Source: Trifolium pratense (Eukaryota; Streptophyta; Magnoliopsida; Fabales; Fabaceae). From it: DNA of 64,000 nucleotides. This document shows, in pieces, positions 33,755-45,585 of the stretch. The translations under genes were made by a program, and so were the position numbers. Within the stretch, counting starts at the first letter, position 1, and each line of letters opens with the position of its first letter. The stretch covers positions 20,216,720 through 20,280,719 of the forward strand of contig NC_060063.1 of NCBI RefSeq assembly GCF_020283565.1, read 5' to 3'. Under the pieces are notes generated by a model. It did not search any database. It was not told where the DNA came from and saw only the letters and a program-made list of their open reading frames with translations.

Positions 33755-35871
33755 TGTAACACCCAAACCCATTATTTATATATTTCTACCTTAGTAAAAT
33801 CTTTTTCAAAATACGCAACGGAAAATCACATTTAATTTATTGAATGTCGGTTCGAGTATTACACTCCTCTACCAAAATAATACTAATGTAGTTAATTAGT
33901 AAAAATACTTGTTTATACAAATGTTAAATCAACTAATGTATTTATTAGCTATACAAAACAACCTAGATAAGGAGACTCTATATACATATAAACCCATTTT
34001 TCCCGTGTCACAATCAGAGCAGAGCTTCACCGACGACTCGACATCGAATACCACAAAACCTGTAAATCTGGACCCCCAACGGTCCAGCACATAACACATA
34101 AAAGAGAGTTAGATAACATACTCAAAATATACAAGTGTAAGTAAATGGTACTTAAACACTTCTTCATAAAAACATGCATAATCATACATTATACATATAC
34201 ATCACCATCATTCATGCATATTCATATATCATGCATATACTTCATTTATCACCTAATCAATCATCCACAAAATACACCAAACATATAGTTTCACGTCGTC
34301 TCGGACAATACCAAAACATCAACAAATACATTGTTCAGATTATGGTCATGACGGACCCTGCGTTGTTCATTTTATAGTCATGACGGACTCTGCTCCTCAC
34401 ATACGGATTAACAATCAACATTTACCAAGTATGTGTCAAACATCATTTATTATAAAATGCACACATAATCCCTAATGCAATCTAATGCTTCACATTCATG
34501 TTATGTCCTCTAGACACCTCTAATGCATGTGGTACCATCGTCTTTATCAGAGTATTTCACCTCCGATATCCGTCTTTATCAAACAAATATAGTTCGATAT
34601 CCTTCTTTATTGGACAAGCCAATATCCCTAAATATTCATGATGCATGCACTCAAAACTCATGAATATATTCATCAACAATTTTGGCATATAGCCCGTCAA
34701 CAATAACGTGGAACACTATCCAACGTCCGTCTTTATTAAGATAATCAATACCTTAATATCCGTCTTTATTAGAATAACATAATTCTAATATCCTTCTTTA
34801 TTAAGTTGATTAACACCTTAATATACTTCATTTATACTTCATACATGATTAACAATCGTTATAAGCATCAACAAGCATCAACAAGCATCAACAATCATGT
34901 AAGAATAAGACACTGATTGAAAATACATGCAAAGGAAGATAGCAGATGAAAAATTGGTGAAATCTGCAGCATTTCCGCCTGGGGCGGAAATATTTACGTT
35001 TGAGGCGGAAGTTTACGTTTGAGGCGGAAATTTTTACGCCTGAGGCGGAAAAACATCTGAAAGGCTGGCTGCTCACTGTTCTGCCGTTTCAGGCGGAAAT
35101 TATTGTGCCTGGGGCGGAAAAACTTGCGTTTTCTACACAAAAACGCCCAAAAATCTCATTTTTCATGTTATAAACCCCAAATGAGTTTGTATTCAAGTGC
35201 AACAAACATATCTAAACACAAAAGGACGGTTCATTTCACCGATCTACCATTTTTACTACGAAAAAGTAGAGATTTAACACTTTTACTCAAAACTCTCAAG
35301 AACACAAAGTTCTTGAGTTTAATCATCTATAAACTTCGTTTTTAACCATTAAATTCGTTCATTCATCATGTTAAAAGCAAGTTAAGCATGTTAAGAACCT
35401 TAGGGACGATTTCCATCAAGAAAATCCATTCACAACTAAAACGAAAATGGTGTGGAGGAAGTTCGGGTGAGGAGAAATCGACATTCTCCCCTTCCTCGAG
35501 TCACCCACGAATATGAAATCTACTCTCTTACCTGGATTCGAAGAAAACACGACGAAGATCTCGAATCCCTAGCTCTCCCCTTGCTCTAGCTCCCAAGCTC
35601 TCCTCTTCCTCTCTTCAAGAACACAAGAACATGAGAAAAATGAATTTCTCTCTCTTTCCTTGCCCTTAATGGGCGCCCCCTCACACACACTCAAGGCCCA
35701 TTGGGCCTCAAGCCCAATTGGCTTGGCCCAATAACACGTTAACTCTCTCTCTACTCGCTTAATAACTAAAGTACTCGATAAATAACTCTAGTTATTAACT
35801 TAATTAAAATTCCACGTTAAATAAAATATTTTAACACATAAAAATAATAATATGAAAATTGGGTCGTTACA
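33755..35871 (-). repeat. 3' LTR of element C
   Basis: 2117 bp. Contains a GTCATGACGGAC repeat (34344-34390), CTTTATTxx-TATCCxTC repeats (34545-34800), three AAGCATCAAC units (34862-34891) and six GGCGGAA motifs (34976-35120). Confidence 0.92.
34976..35122 (-). repeat. GGCGGAA motif cluster with short dyads in element C LTR
   Basis: At least six GGCGGAA words in about 145 bases, spaced 17-50 bases apart, several within dyads such as CCGCCTGGGGCGG. Present in both LTRs (second at about 40512-40660, one motif mutated to GGCGAAA). These are the most GC-rich spots of the LTR. Confidence 0.7.
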
Positions 35872-38800
35872 ACTCTCCCCTACTTAAAGGATTTTCGCCC
35901 TCGAAAATTACGCTACTAAAACAACTCCGGATAACTCCTGTATCCGACCCTCCAATGAAACGTTCAAAACACTGCACATTACCAAGTTTGACAAAATTAA
36001 TTTATCCCATCCAACACAATTTTTGTCTATTTATCAACAAGAGATCAAGGACGGCCAGTTCCTCAATTTGTCGATAAATATTCAACAATCATGATATCGG
36101 CACAAACCATTCTTATCAAACCGCTAAAACGTCAACTTCGCACGAAACATCCATAGACTCACATTCTACGACCTCACAACGTTACCCCCAAAATAGGTAC
36201 AACCAATCGGACTCTCCGAAAGATACTTCCGTGGAATACTTCCACAACTCCATAATTCTCATATATCTTTGATTCCCTCACGAATCACTTAACTGTGCTA
36301 CACCACTTATTCATATTCGAATCTTATTCCAACATATCACTCGATGACCAACATTCTCAAACTTCATTGACACATGCTAAAAACTACCGTCTCTAACCGT
36401 CAAATTCCTTTTCTCACATTGAGTCGAATCCAATACGACTACTCTATTCCCAAGTAATCTCTTAACCAACCTTTGCATTCCTTAACGCAAACATTTTCCA
36501 ATACCACTTCTCCTTAATCCCTTAGCAATTCGCTACTTCAAAATTAGGCTACCGCCTAAAATTGGTTCTCTAAACAATCATAACCTCTATCTCGTTGATT
36601 CCAACAACATCTTCAATTCTCTCACACTCCATCTATCCATGTTCCCCATCATCTTGTATTGCAACAAGCACACTCTTCTCTGTTTATTCACTCATCGAAT
36701 TAAATCCACAAAGCTCCAAATACTCGTCATACGATCTAATCCCATCCATTAAATTCTAATCAACCTTTGTCTTAGTATTCTTACTCATGACTCCTTGTCT
36801 AATCCCAATATGACATTTCTAGAAAATTTCCAAAATTCTCGTCCAAATACATTTTAAGTTATGCACCAAGTCACTATCGTTTCATCATCCATGATGAAAC
36901 AATTTAAAATCCTTTACTTCATAGTCACCGATTGTGACCATACCTCATCAACATCCACGATGCATCTAACAAAACTAGTCTCTACCGACTCTTCCATTCC
37001 ATGAATCCAAATTCCTTAGCAAATACTTACTCACTCTTATCTTGTGGGCACTACCAAATGCTCTCTGACACTTACCTTAGGCATCACCTTCAACTCCTTA
37101 CTATATGTGCTCAAACACAACATCTACTCATATGTGCGGTAATCCTTTTCGCAAACTCTCACCTAACACAAGTCACTTCCAACATGACCTCCTATTACTC
37201 ACTCTCAACACGTTCTCCAACGGCTAACTTTCTTATTCTTCATCATTCAAAAATAATACCTCTCTTTTAGCTTCATCTCCACTTCTAGGATCTCATTCAA
37301 CTTCGACACAAATTGCCCTGTCATTATCCAAATCCAATTACCCTTTCTTCGGCAAGCCTCTCACAAAATCTTTCGAATTGTCATCCTACTTCCATCTTCG
37401 AATAAACTCGACTACTCATACAATCCTCACTTCCAACGATTCAACAAACATACCAATCCTATTATGATATTTCTCAATTCCATTCTCATCTACTTTAAAA
37501 CCTACTTCCCTTCATCAATTAATTAACACCAATAGTTCACTAATCTTCACATCTCTTTCTCTAAGTTTCTCAAACCTCTTCTAGAAATCACCTCGCACAC
37601 TAGACTTAGAACTCCGACTTGTTCAACCAATTCAACATACTACCATATGCACGACTCACGTAAAACTTCTTACTCCAACATCCGGTACAACATCCGATCC
37701 CCTTGGATGACAACTTACTTCAAAATCATCACCTCTCAAGAATCCTAATCACTTCCACTTCTACATATTCAACTTCTTCTAATCGAATAGGTACTTCAAC
37801 TTCGCTCCACACAAACCATATATCCATACTTCTAGTGCAACACACGATCTCCAATCCTTCTGAATACTCTTCATCTCACTTAACCAATCTCAGTAACGCC
37901 TCACGGCGAAACACTTGGTCCGACAACTCCTCTTCTAATAGTTTCTCACAACTTGTTGTTCCCATCCATTCCACTTCGAACAACGTCACCACTTCCTGAA
38001 TATTCCGCTTCAAGAACATCTCTACTCATCCAATCTTCTCACGTTCGAAACATCTCAGAGGGATATAACCTTCTCCCCCACTTATCTCAAACTCGCTCGT
38101 ACTCTTCCACTAGAACTTCCGGTGCTCACACCTAACGGTTCTATCGTCTCTAAACATATTCTTCCTAAGAAGAAACTAGTATCGACATCGTTTATACGCA
38201 TGTCGCATACAGGGGACAAAACTTAACCCACGATACCTAAACACTAACACAAATTCATGCAAGCATTCAAGTGACCTATACTTCCCTCACTTCTCAAAGT
38301 TAGGAAATCAAAACAACACAAGGAAAATGAACATTGCATAGCAATAATTCATACTCACATTCAATCAACTCAGAACAAGACGTCAACAAAATAAATTTCT
38401 TGTCTGGCTCCCTCGCTTAGCAAAAGTTAGCGAGCTCCCGGCGAGACAAGTCAAAAACATTCACAGGATTTAGCAAGACTTAGCGAGACTCAGCGAGGTT
38501 CATTCTTCGCCTAGCGAGCACATCCAAAAATCTGGGTGCTCTGCTACGGTTTTGAACTTACGCTCACTAAACTCTCGTTTTCTCGACTCACTAATCCACA
38601 AAATCCAAAACATCAAGCATATAACATCATTATAGACTTGAAAGTACAATTAGAATCATGCATCAATAATCACAACATAGAATTATGAGATCTTCATGTT
38701 TTTACTCATAAAACGCATGACAATTCAAGTTCCTAGTAATCATCTAACACATGTTATAAACAAAACATATAACAAACACATACTAGGACACATTAATATC

Positions 38801-39290
38801 CTATTCTTCTCACCATTTTGAAAATTAATTTCACTCACCCAAAAGAAAATAACTCTATATTTTCATCAAAATCTTCAAGAAATATTATTAGTTTTAAAAA
38901 TTATTTCAAATCATTACCACATGCAGTTTTATATCATGCCGGATCGTCACATGCAGTTTTACATCATGCCGGATCATCAACAATTAGCAATAAGCATCAA
39001 TCCATCAAGTTTAAACTACAAAAAGGTTAAACTCTACGCATATACAACTATTATAAACATAGGAGTATAGCACTCACACCATTACTCGCAAAAAGAACGA
39101 ATAATTTAATCCAATTCACACCACTCATAGTTCCTAAATGAACAACATAAGTGATTTCACAAAACAAACACAACAAAATTGTTAGACAAACACGACTGAC
39201 ACACAATACTCACTTGGTCTGACTGCACAGACCTGCTCTGATCGACACATAACCCACACAGTCCGGAGACAACGGGGCTCTGATACCAAT
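35872..39290 (-). mobile_element. Non-coding interior of element C
   Basis: Reading frames here are all short and unlike known proteins. It contains the CTCGCTAAGCGAG cluster (38405-38520) and the 30-bp minisatellite with two units (38919-38978). It matches the reverse complement of 53-3647, so the non-coding interior is a conserved feature of the family. Confidence 0.85.
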
Positions 39291-41407
39291 TGTAACACCC
39301 AAACCCATTATTTATATATTTCTACCTTAGTAAAATCTTTTTCAAAATACGCAACGGAAAATCACATTTAATTTATTGAATGTCGGTTCGAGTATTACAC
39401 TCCTCTACCAAAATAATACTAATGTAGTTAATTAGTAAAAATACTTGTTTATACAAATGTTAAATCAACTAATGTATTTATTAGCTATACAAAACAACCT
39501 AGATAAGGAGACTCTATATACATATAAACCCCTTTTTCCCGTGTCACAATCAGAGCAGAGCTTCACCGACGACTCGACATCGAATACCACAAAACCTGTA
39601 AATCTGGACCCCCAACGGTCCAGCACATAACACATAAAAGAGAGTTAGATAACATACTCAAAATATACAAGTGTAAGTAAATGGTACTTAAACACTTCTT
39701 CATAAAAACATGCATAATCATACATTATACATATACATCACCATCATTCATGCATATTCATATATCATGCATATACTTCATTTATCACCTAATCAATCAT
39801 CCACAAAATACACCAAACATATAGTTTCACGTCGTCTCGGACAATACCAAAACATCAACAAATACATTGTTCAGATTATGGTCATGACGGACCCTGCGTT
39901 GTTCATTTTATAGTCATGACGGACTCTGCTCCTCACATACGGATTAACAATCAACATTTACCAAGTATGTGTCAAACATCATTTATTATAAAATGCACAC
40001 ATAATCCCTAATGCAATCTAATGCTTCACATTCATGTTATGTCCTCTAGACACCTCTAATGCATGTGGTACCATCGTCTTTATCAGAGTATTTCACCTCC
40101 GATATCCGTCTTTATCAAACAAATATAGTTCGATATCCTTCTTTATTGGACAAGCCAATATCCCTAAATATTCATGATGCATGCACTCAAAACTCATGAA
40201 TATATTCATCAACAATTTTGGCATATAGCCCGTCAACAATAACGTGGAACACTATCCAACGTCCGTCTTTATTAAGATAATCAATACCTTAATATCCGTC
40301 TTTATTAGAATAACATAATTCTAATATCCTTCTTTATTAAGTTGATTAACACCTTAATATACTTCATTTATACTTCATACATGATTAACAATCGTTATAA
40401 GCATCAACAAGCATCAACAAGCATCAACAATCATGTAAGAATAAGACACTGATTGAAAATACATGCAAAGGAAGATAGCAGATGAAAAATTGGTGAAATC
40501 TGCAGCATTTCCGCCTGGGGCGGAAATATTTACGTTTGAGGCGGAAGTTTACGTTTGAGGCGGAAATTTTTACGCCTGAGGCGAAAAAACATCTGAAAGG
40601 CTGGCTGCTCACTGTTCTGCCGTTTCAGGCGGAAATTATTGTGCCTGGGGCGGAAAAACTTGCGTTTTCTACACAAAAACGCCCAAAAATCCCATTTTTC
40701 ATGTTATAAACCCCAAATGAGTTTGTATTCAAGTGCAACAAACATATCTAAACACAAAAGGACGGTTCATTTCACCGATCTACCATTTTTACTACGAAAA
40801 AGTAGAGATTTAACACTTTTACTCAAAACTCTCAAGAACACAAAGTTCTTGAGTTTAATCATCTATAAACTTCATTTTTAACCATTAAATTCGTTCATTC
40901 ATCATGTTAAAAGCAAGTTAAGCATGTTAAGAACCTTAGGGACGATTTCCATCAAGAAAATCCATTCACAACTAAAACGAAAATGGGGTGGAGGAAGTTC
41001 GGGTGAGGAGAAATCGACATTCTCCCCTTCCTCGAGTCACCCACGAATATGAAATCTACTCTCTTACCTGGATTCGAAGAAAACACGACGAAGATCTCGA
41101 ATCCCTAGCTCTCCCCTTGCTCTAGCTCCCAAGCTCTCATCTTCCTCTCTTCAAGAACACAAGAACATGAGAAAAATGAATTTCTCTCTCTTTCCTTGCC
41201 CTTAATGGGCGCCCCCTCACACACACTCAAGGCCCATTGGGCCTCAAGCCCAATTGGCTTGGCCCAATAACACGTTAACTCTCTCTCTACTCGCTTAATA
41301 ACTAAAGTACTCGATAAATAACTCTAGTTATTAACTTAATTAAAATTCCACGTTAAATAAAATATTTTAACACATAAAAATAATAATATGAAAATTGGGT
41401 CGTTACA
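39291..41407 (-). repeat. 5' LTR of element C
   Basis: 2117 bp, nearly identical to 33755-35871. Its left (+ strand) edge TGTAACACCC adjoins the PBS. Confidence 0.92.
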
Positions 41408-41675
41408 GGTTGCACATCCTGAACCAGCCAAGTTGTTTTGTGACAATCAAGCAGCTCTTCACATCGCTGGAAATCCAATTTTTCATGAACGCACAAAGCA
41501 TATAGAGCTGGATTGCCATACTGTACGGGAAAGGATACAAAGAGGAGAAATTAACACTAGTCATGTTTGCACCGGAGACCAAATTGCAGACGTCTTTACA
41601 AAACCATTGGGACAAGGAGCTTTTCACTCTCATGTTAGCAAGCTAGGTGTGATAGACATTCACACTCCAGCTTGA
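41408..41675 (+). pseudogene. Copia A RNase H, C-terminal part after element C
   Basis: Resumes the frame cut at 33754 (GGTTG is the duplicated target): [36 protein letters not shown] and [15 protein letters not shown], ending in TGA at 41673-41675. These are the usual final blocks of a copia polyprotein. The purine tract and 3' LTR follow within 8 bases. Confidence 0.9.
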
Positions 41676-41682
41676 GGGGGAG

Positions 41683-41885
41683 TATTAAAGAAAGCGTAAC
41701 AGCAAATCACTAAGTAATAGGGATACACTTATTTGTAATAACTGTAATTGCTATATCAAAGGGATTAGATGCATCATAGACTTGATTTTAGTATTTATTC
41801 CAAATTAGGCTCTCAGCACCTTGTATATATCTCTGTATCATTATTCTTTGAATACATAGAAAATATATTTCACTCCATTTTTATA
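41683..41885 (+). repeat. 3' LTR of copia A
   Basis: 203 bp, starts TATTAAAGAAAGCG, ends TTTTATA, followed by CTTTC. Confidence 0.88.
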
Positions 41886-41916
41886 CTTTCTACCTCTTCT
41901 TTGAATACATAGAAAA
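41886..41916 (+). other. Junction of the segmental duplication, with LTR-derived filler
   Basis: After the target duplication and the next Helitron bases (TACCTCTTCT) come about a dozen bases, TTTGAATACATAGAAAA. They also occur in the copia A LTR 60 bases upstream (41845-41861). After that, copy 2 starts at AAATTAATTATGATACGG. Such a locally copied filler is typical of template switching or end joining. Confidence 0.75.
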
Positions 41917-41924
41917 TTAATTAT

Positions 41925-42775
41925 GATACGGTTGTGGAGGCTACTGCATCAAACAAAGGAATTTGCGGATGTTAAAACCGCCGGAAACAAAGTGCAATTT
42001 CAAGGAATTTTAGCGGCGGAAACCGCCGGTAATGTTTAGGGGCCATGGCGCCATTTTTTTTAAAAAAAAAAACCACCGGAAAATCAAATGAAACCGCCGA
42101 AATTGCTATATGCATTTAGAGGCGGAAAATCAGTGAGAATTTTGTGGCGTTTTAGAACCGTCGCTAAAGTGTAGGCGCTAAATTTTTTAAAAAAAATTTA
42201 AAATAAACTGCCAGAAATGCAAACAAAAATTCTTTTTCCCCTACTTTATATATCCCGTTCATTTCTCTATCATAATTCATTTGCTAATATTTAAACTTTT
42301 ACATTAAAGACAAGACTTATTTCCTAATATTTGTAATATTTAAACTTAATTTAGTATTAAAGTGTTTTGAAAAAATGTATTTTAAATAAATATTTAAATT
42401 TAAAAAGGAAACAAATTTTAAAAAAACACGGAAACTAATAAATATAAAAAATATTATATTCATAAAAAATAAAATAAAAAAATTACGTGGAACTTTCTGG
42501 CAATTTTGAACCGCCGCTAATACCAAACTAGGACAAACAAAAATTTGCTTTTCTGGCAGTTTAAAACCGCTGCTAATATCCAACATGCATTTCCAGTGGC
42601 TTTGAACTGCTGCTAATGCCAAACAAAGCAAAAAAGAATTGCTTTACCGGATTCCCTGAGGTTTTTAACAGCCCGCCGCTACAGTTTTCAACAATGAATT
42701 ATCCAGCGGATTGAAAATCGCTAGTAATTCCGTTTTCAAGCATTTTTTTTGCACTTTCGACTGTTTTTGGACGCA
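41925..42775. mobile_element. CACTA-like repeat, uninterrupted copy
   Basis: Same sequence as the fragments at 9748-13820, but continuous: clusters of AAACCGCCGG, GGCGGAAA and GAACCGCCGCTAA in both orientations, with an AT-rich centre. It ends near GCACTTTCGACTG. Assigned to CACTA from the style of the subterminal repeats only. Confidence 0.4.
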
Positions 42776-42931
42776 GGTAATACTTAAATTTCTTGTATGG
42801 CACCTCACCAAATCTAAAATTTATGCTATAAAAAATGTCTAGAACATATATCTACAAAGATTTACATTGTAAAAAGTATGCACTAGCTATGAAACTCACT
42901 AAGACATTTGTAATGATTTACATTGAACCAG

Positions 42932-44248
42932 ATTTGCTGATGATGTAATAGAAGCATCAGATGGAAACATATATTTCAGTATTCCAACTACCAAATTTGG
43001 TTTACACAATTGGTATCTGGATGTACTTGAAGCAAGACCTCATGGACAACTTTTAAAGTACAATCCTATATCAAATGAAACTGTTATTGTCCTTGATGAT
43101 TTAGCTTTTGCCAATGGTGTTGCATTATCCAAAGAAGAAGATTATGTTGTGGTCTGCGAAACTTGGAAGTAAGTACTTTTTTTTTTTTTTTTTTAGTTGA
43201 ATGAACAAAACATTTTTTTAATGCCACTTTTGTTAACAATTTGATATTTTTTTTTTTTCTTCCTTGAATTAGATTTAGGTGTGTTAAGCATTGGCTAAAA
43301 GGAATTAACAAAGGCAAAACAGATATCTTCATTGAAAACCTCCCTGCTGGACCTGATAACATTAATCTTGCTCCGGATGGCTCATTCTGGATCTCTTTAA
43401 TTAAGGTAATATATATACTAGCATGAGATTAAATAAATTTGTAACGTGAGGATTACCTCTCACTTATAAACTCCTCTCCAGGGCAACTCACGTCACATCT
43501 GATGGGTGACTTCTTTACGCGTGAGTTGATTTTTTATTTTCACAAGCTATACTAAGGGGTACCAACGTGCCACTATAATATTTATTCACTATAGTATAGT
43601 GTATTTTATCGGTAAATAATGATTGAGACATGCTTGAAATACAAAGTTAAAAATCCTTTAAAATTAAGATTTTTTCATTGTATCTAAGGCATTTAGGTAT
43701 TTGAGGATTTGAAATTTAAATTTTTGGGAGAAGATTTAAACTAACATGTTTGAAATTGCAATTGATTGAAGATCACGCCGCAAATAGATTTTATTGCGGT
43801 GCTGTTGCAAAACCTACCGCATCAGAATTGCAACTATAATTGCCGATGCTGACTGCAATTTAATATGATAGGTTTTATTGTATTATGTGTAGGTCACTTC
43901 TAATATTCATTTCATTGTAGAATTTTACCCTATACAATTATTACATGATTCAAATTAATATAATTAATGTTACAGGTGACTTCTGAAAATATGGGGTTTG
44001 TGCACACTTCTAAAGTATGCAAGCACTTTGTAGCTTTATTTCCAAGGCTAGTTAACATGGTTAATCGTGTAACTAAGTCAGCAATGGTGGTGAAAGTGGA
44101 TACTGAAGGCAATATTATTAAAAAGTTTGGTGATAATGATGGAAAGATAATTAGTTTTGTAACTTCAGCTGTTGAGTTTGAAGACCATCTTTACTTAGGT
44201 AGTCTTAATACTGATTTTGTTGGGAAATTTCCACTGCAAAATGCATAG
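42932..44248 (+). pseudogene. SSL gene copy 2, exons 4-6 only
   Basis: Exons 42932-43168, 43273-43405 and 43976-44248 correspond to exons 4-6 of the gene at 6869-15400. They translate without interruption. Codon 43301-43303 is GGA (Gly), where copy 1 has TGA. Exons 1-3, promoter and signal anchor are absent because the duplication begins inside intron 3. Exons 4 and 6 look identical to copy 1. Intron 5 (43406-43975) differs from copy 1 over most of its length. On its own it is a 5'-truncated pseudogene. Confidence 0.88.
43540..43870. mobile_element. MITE-like repeat in intron 5 of SSL copy 2
   Basis: Shares wording and order with 9500-9780 (GAAATACAAAGTTAAAAATCC, then ACATGTTTGAAATTGCAATTG, then GCCGCAAATAGATTTTATTG). 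Absent from intron 5 of copy 1, where GATGTGTGATTC replaces it. Confidence 0.4.
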
Positions 44249-45456
44249 AACTAGTGAAGTTGTTCGTTCAGCTCTTAATATTGAATAATTAGTTTTGGTA
44301 TGTATGTACTATGATTTATACATACTACATAACATATCTAGGAGAGTGATTTTAAGTTAATTTATGAATATGATTTACCATGTGTGACAATATTTCGTAT
44401 GAATGAATAAGATTATACATAAATTGGTTTATGTATAAGTTTATGCACGAAACTACAGCCACCGGTGCCTACGTTGTATATATCTAAGTTGTATTTCTTT
44501 GCTTGAATTTGATAAGAGGCATTTTTGCTAATCATATTAATCCTTCAATTTCACCCATTTCAATTATATTTTTGATGATATGAAACCTAATATCTATGTC
44601 TTTTGTCCTCTGATTATACATTGAATTCTTGCTTAAATGTATGGCATTCGACCATCGTTTTAAATTGTGGTTGCGGATACAGTATACCGTCATTGCAGTT
44701 GATGCGACGTCACACATTGTGGCTGTTGCGGCATGAAATTATTTTTTATTTTCACAAACTAATTAAATCAAATGACATCCTATGCTACTACACAATTTAC
44801 CCATCATAATATAGTCTCGGTTTATTATGTAAGAACTTTATTCGAATGTCCTTGAAATACATACACGGTTAAGAAACTATTAAGGGTACGATTTCTCATT
44901 TGGATTTTGGCACAAATTGGAAATTGAGCTTTAATAAATTTTGGTGAAAAGATTTGAACAAGAATGGTTATAATTGTCTGATATGGTTCTTGATGCTGTT
45001 ACGATGCGGCTATACATGTTGAACCGAGTGCTCATAAAGCAATATTGTGGTGATGATGGAAGAACCGTCAAATCTTTGAGTGATGATGATTCCTCTAATT
45101 TCTTGGTATTTGGGGAAAAATGTCCTTGCAATAATGTTAGCATAAGAATAGGCATACCTTAGGAATGAAGGTATGAATGCTTATATAGAAGAATATTAGG
45201 ATTTTCCGATCAACCATAAATATCTTATGGGATGCCACTTATCCAGTATGGTCCACAACATATTTGGCGAAATGGCTCATCAGTCCGAGTTCGTTTAGAG
45301 CTTTAGCCAGCCCAGAACACACGTGTTTGAAAATCACAATGCTATTGTTGTGCGATGTTGTTGCGGAGACTACCACTTCATCAATATTGCAGCCGCAAAC
45401 TTTCGAATGGCAGACCACAATTATGGTAATAATTAATACACAATTTTTAATGAAAC
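44249..45456. other. 3' flank of SSL copy 2
   Basis: Nearly identical to 15401-16606. No gene supported. Confidence 0.5.
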
Positions 45457-45585
45457 ATCAATCATCATCATCATCATCATCATCAATCAATCATCATCAT
45501 CAATCATCATCAATATATCATCATCATCAATCAATCATCATCAATCATCAATATTATCATCATCAATATCATCATCAATCATCAA
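45457..45585. repeat. Compound (ATC)n microsatellite, copy 2
   Basis: Counterpart of 16607-16733, slightly longer near the 3' part. Confidence 0.9.

Larger units (their letters stand above)
33755..41407 (-). mobile_element. Non-autonomous LTR element C (LARD-like), complete, nested in copia A
   Basis: 7653 bp, with 2117-bp LTRs at 33755-35871 and 39291-41407 and target duplication GGTTG (33750-33754, 41408-41412). On the - strand, PBS TGGTATCAGAGCCCC is beside 39290 and a purine tract (AGGGGAGAGTT) beside 35872. The 3419-bp interior has no long ORF and no recognisable retroviral domain, so it must borrow proteins from another element. About six LTR mismatches were seen by eye (for example CAT/CCT near LTR base 250, GGCGG/GGCGA near 1295), roughly 0.3 percent. 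It is closely related to 1-3647 and to 63216-64000. Confidence 0.93.
19389..41885 (+). mobile_element. Ty1/copia element A, with two nested elements
   Basis: Two 203-bp LTRs (19389-19591, 41683-41885) flank the whole 22.5-kb structure, with target duplication CTTTC (19384-19388, 41886-41890). Copy 2 of the segment shows the unoccupied site at 48229-48233. The LTRs start TATTAAAG and end TTTTATA instead of TG...CA. PBS TGGTATCAGAGC (19592-19603) follows the 5' LTR and the polypurine tract TGAGGGGGAG (41673-41682) precedes the 3' LTR. Removing element B, element C and the internal duplication leaves about 4.8 kb, a normal copia size. One LTR mismatch was noticed (CAG/TAG near base 27), so the insertion looks young. 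Confidence 0.9.
9738..41901 (+). repeat. Segmental duplication, copy 1 (9738-19388 plus 41886-41901)
   Basis: Copy 1 matches 41914-48244 base for base over long stretches: CACTA-like repeat, SSL exons 4-6, 3' flank, microsatellite, Helitron end and start of the second Helitron. Copy 1 additionally holds a MITE, a hAT element with solo LTR, and copia A. Each is absent from copy 2 with an intact empty site. Intron 5 differs strongly between the copies. The last 16 bases of copy 1 lie beyond copia A, at 41886-41901. Confidence 0.88.

Noticed and set aside
35103..35345. 80-aa frames in the C LTRs (also 40639-40881)
   Set aside because: They occur only because the LTR is duplicated. No family resemblance, and no codon bias visible.
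36859..39290. Host gene on the + strand of element C interior (frames of 70-98 codons)
   Set aside because: The frames are short and lie in the interior of an LTR element whose other copy (53-3647) does not keep them long.
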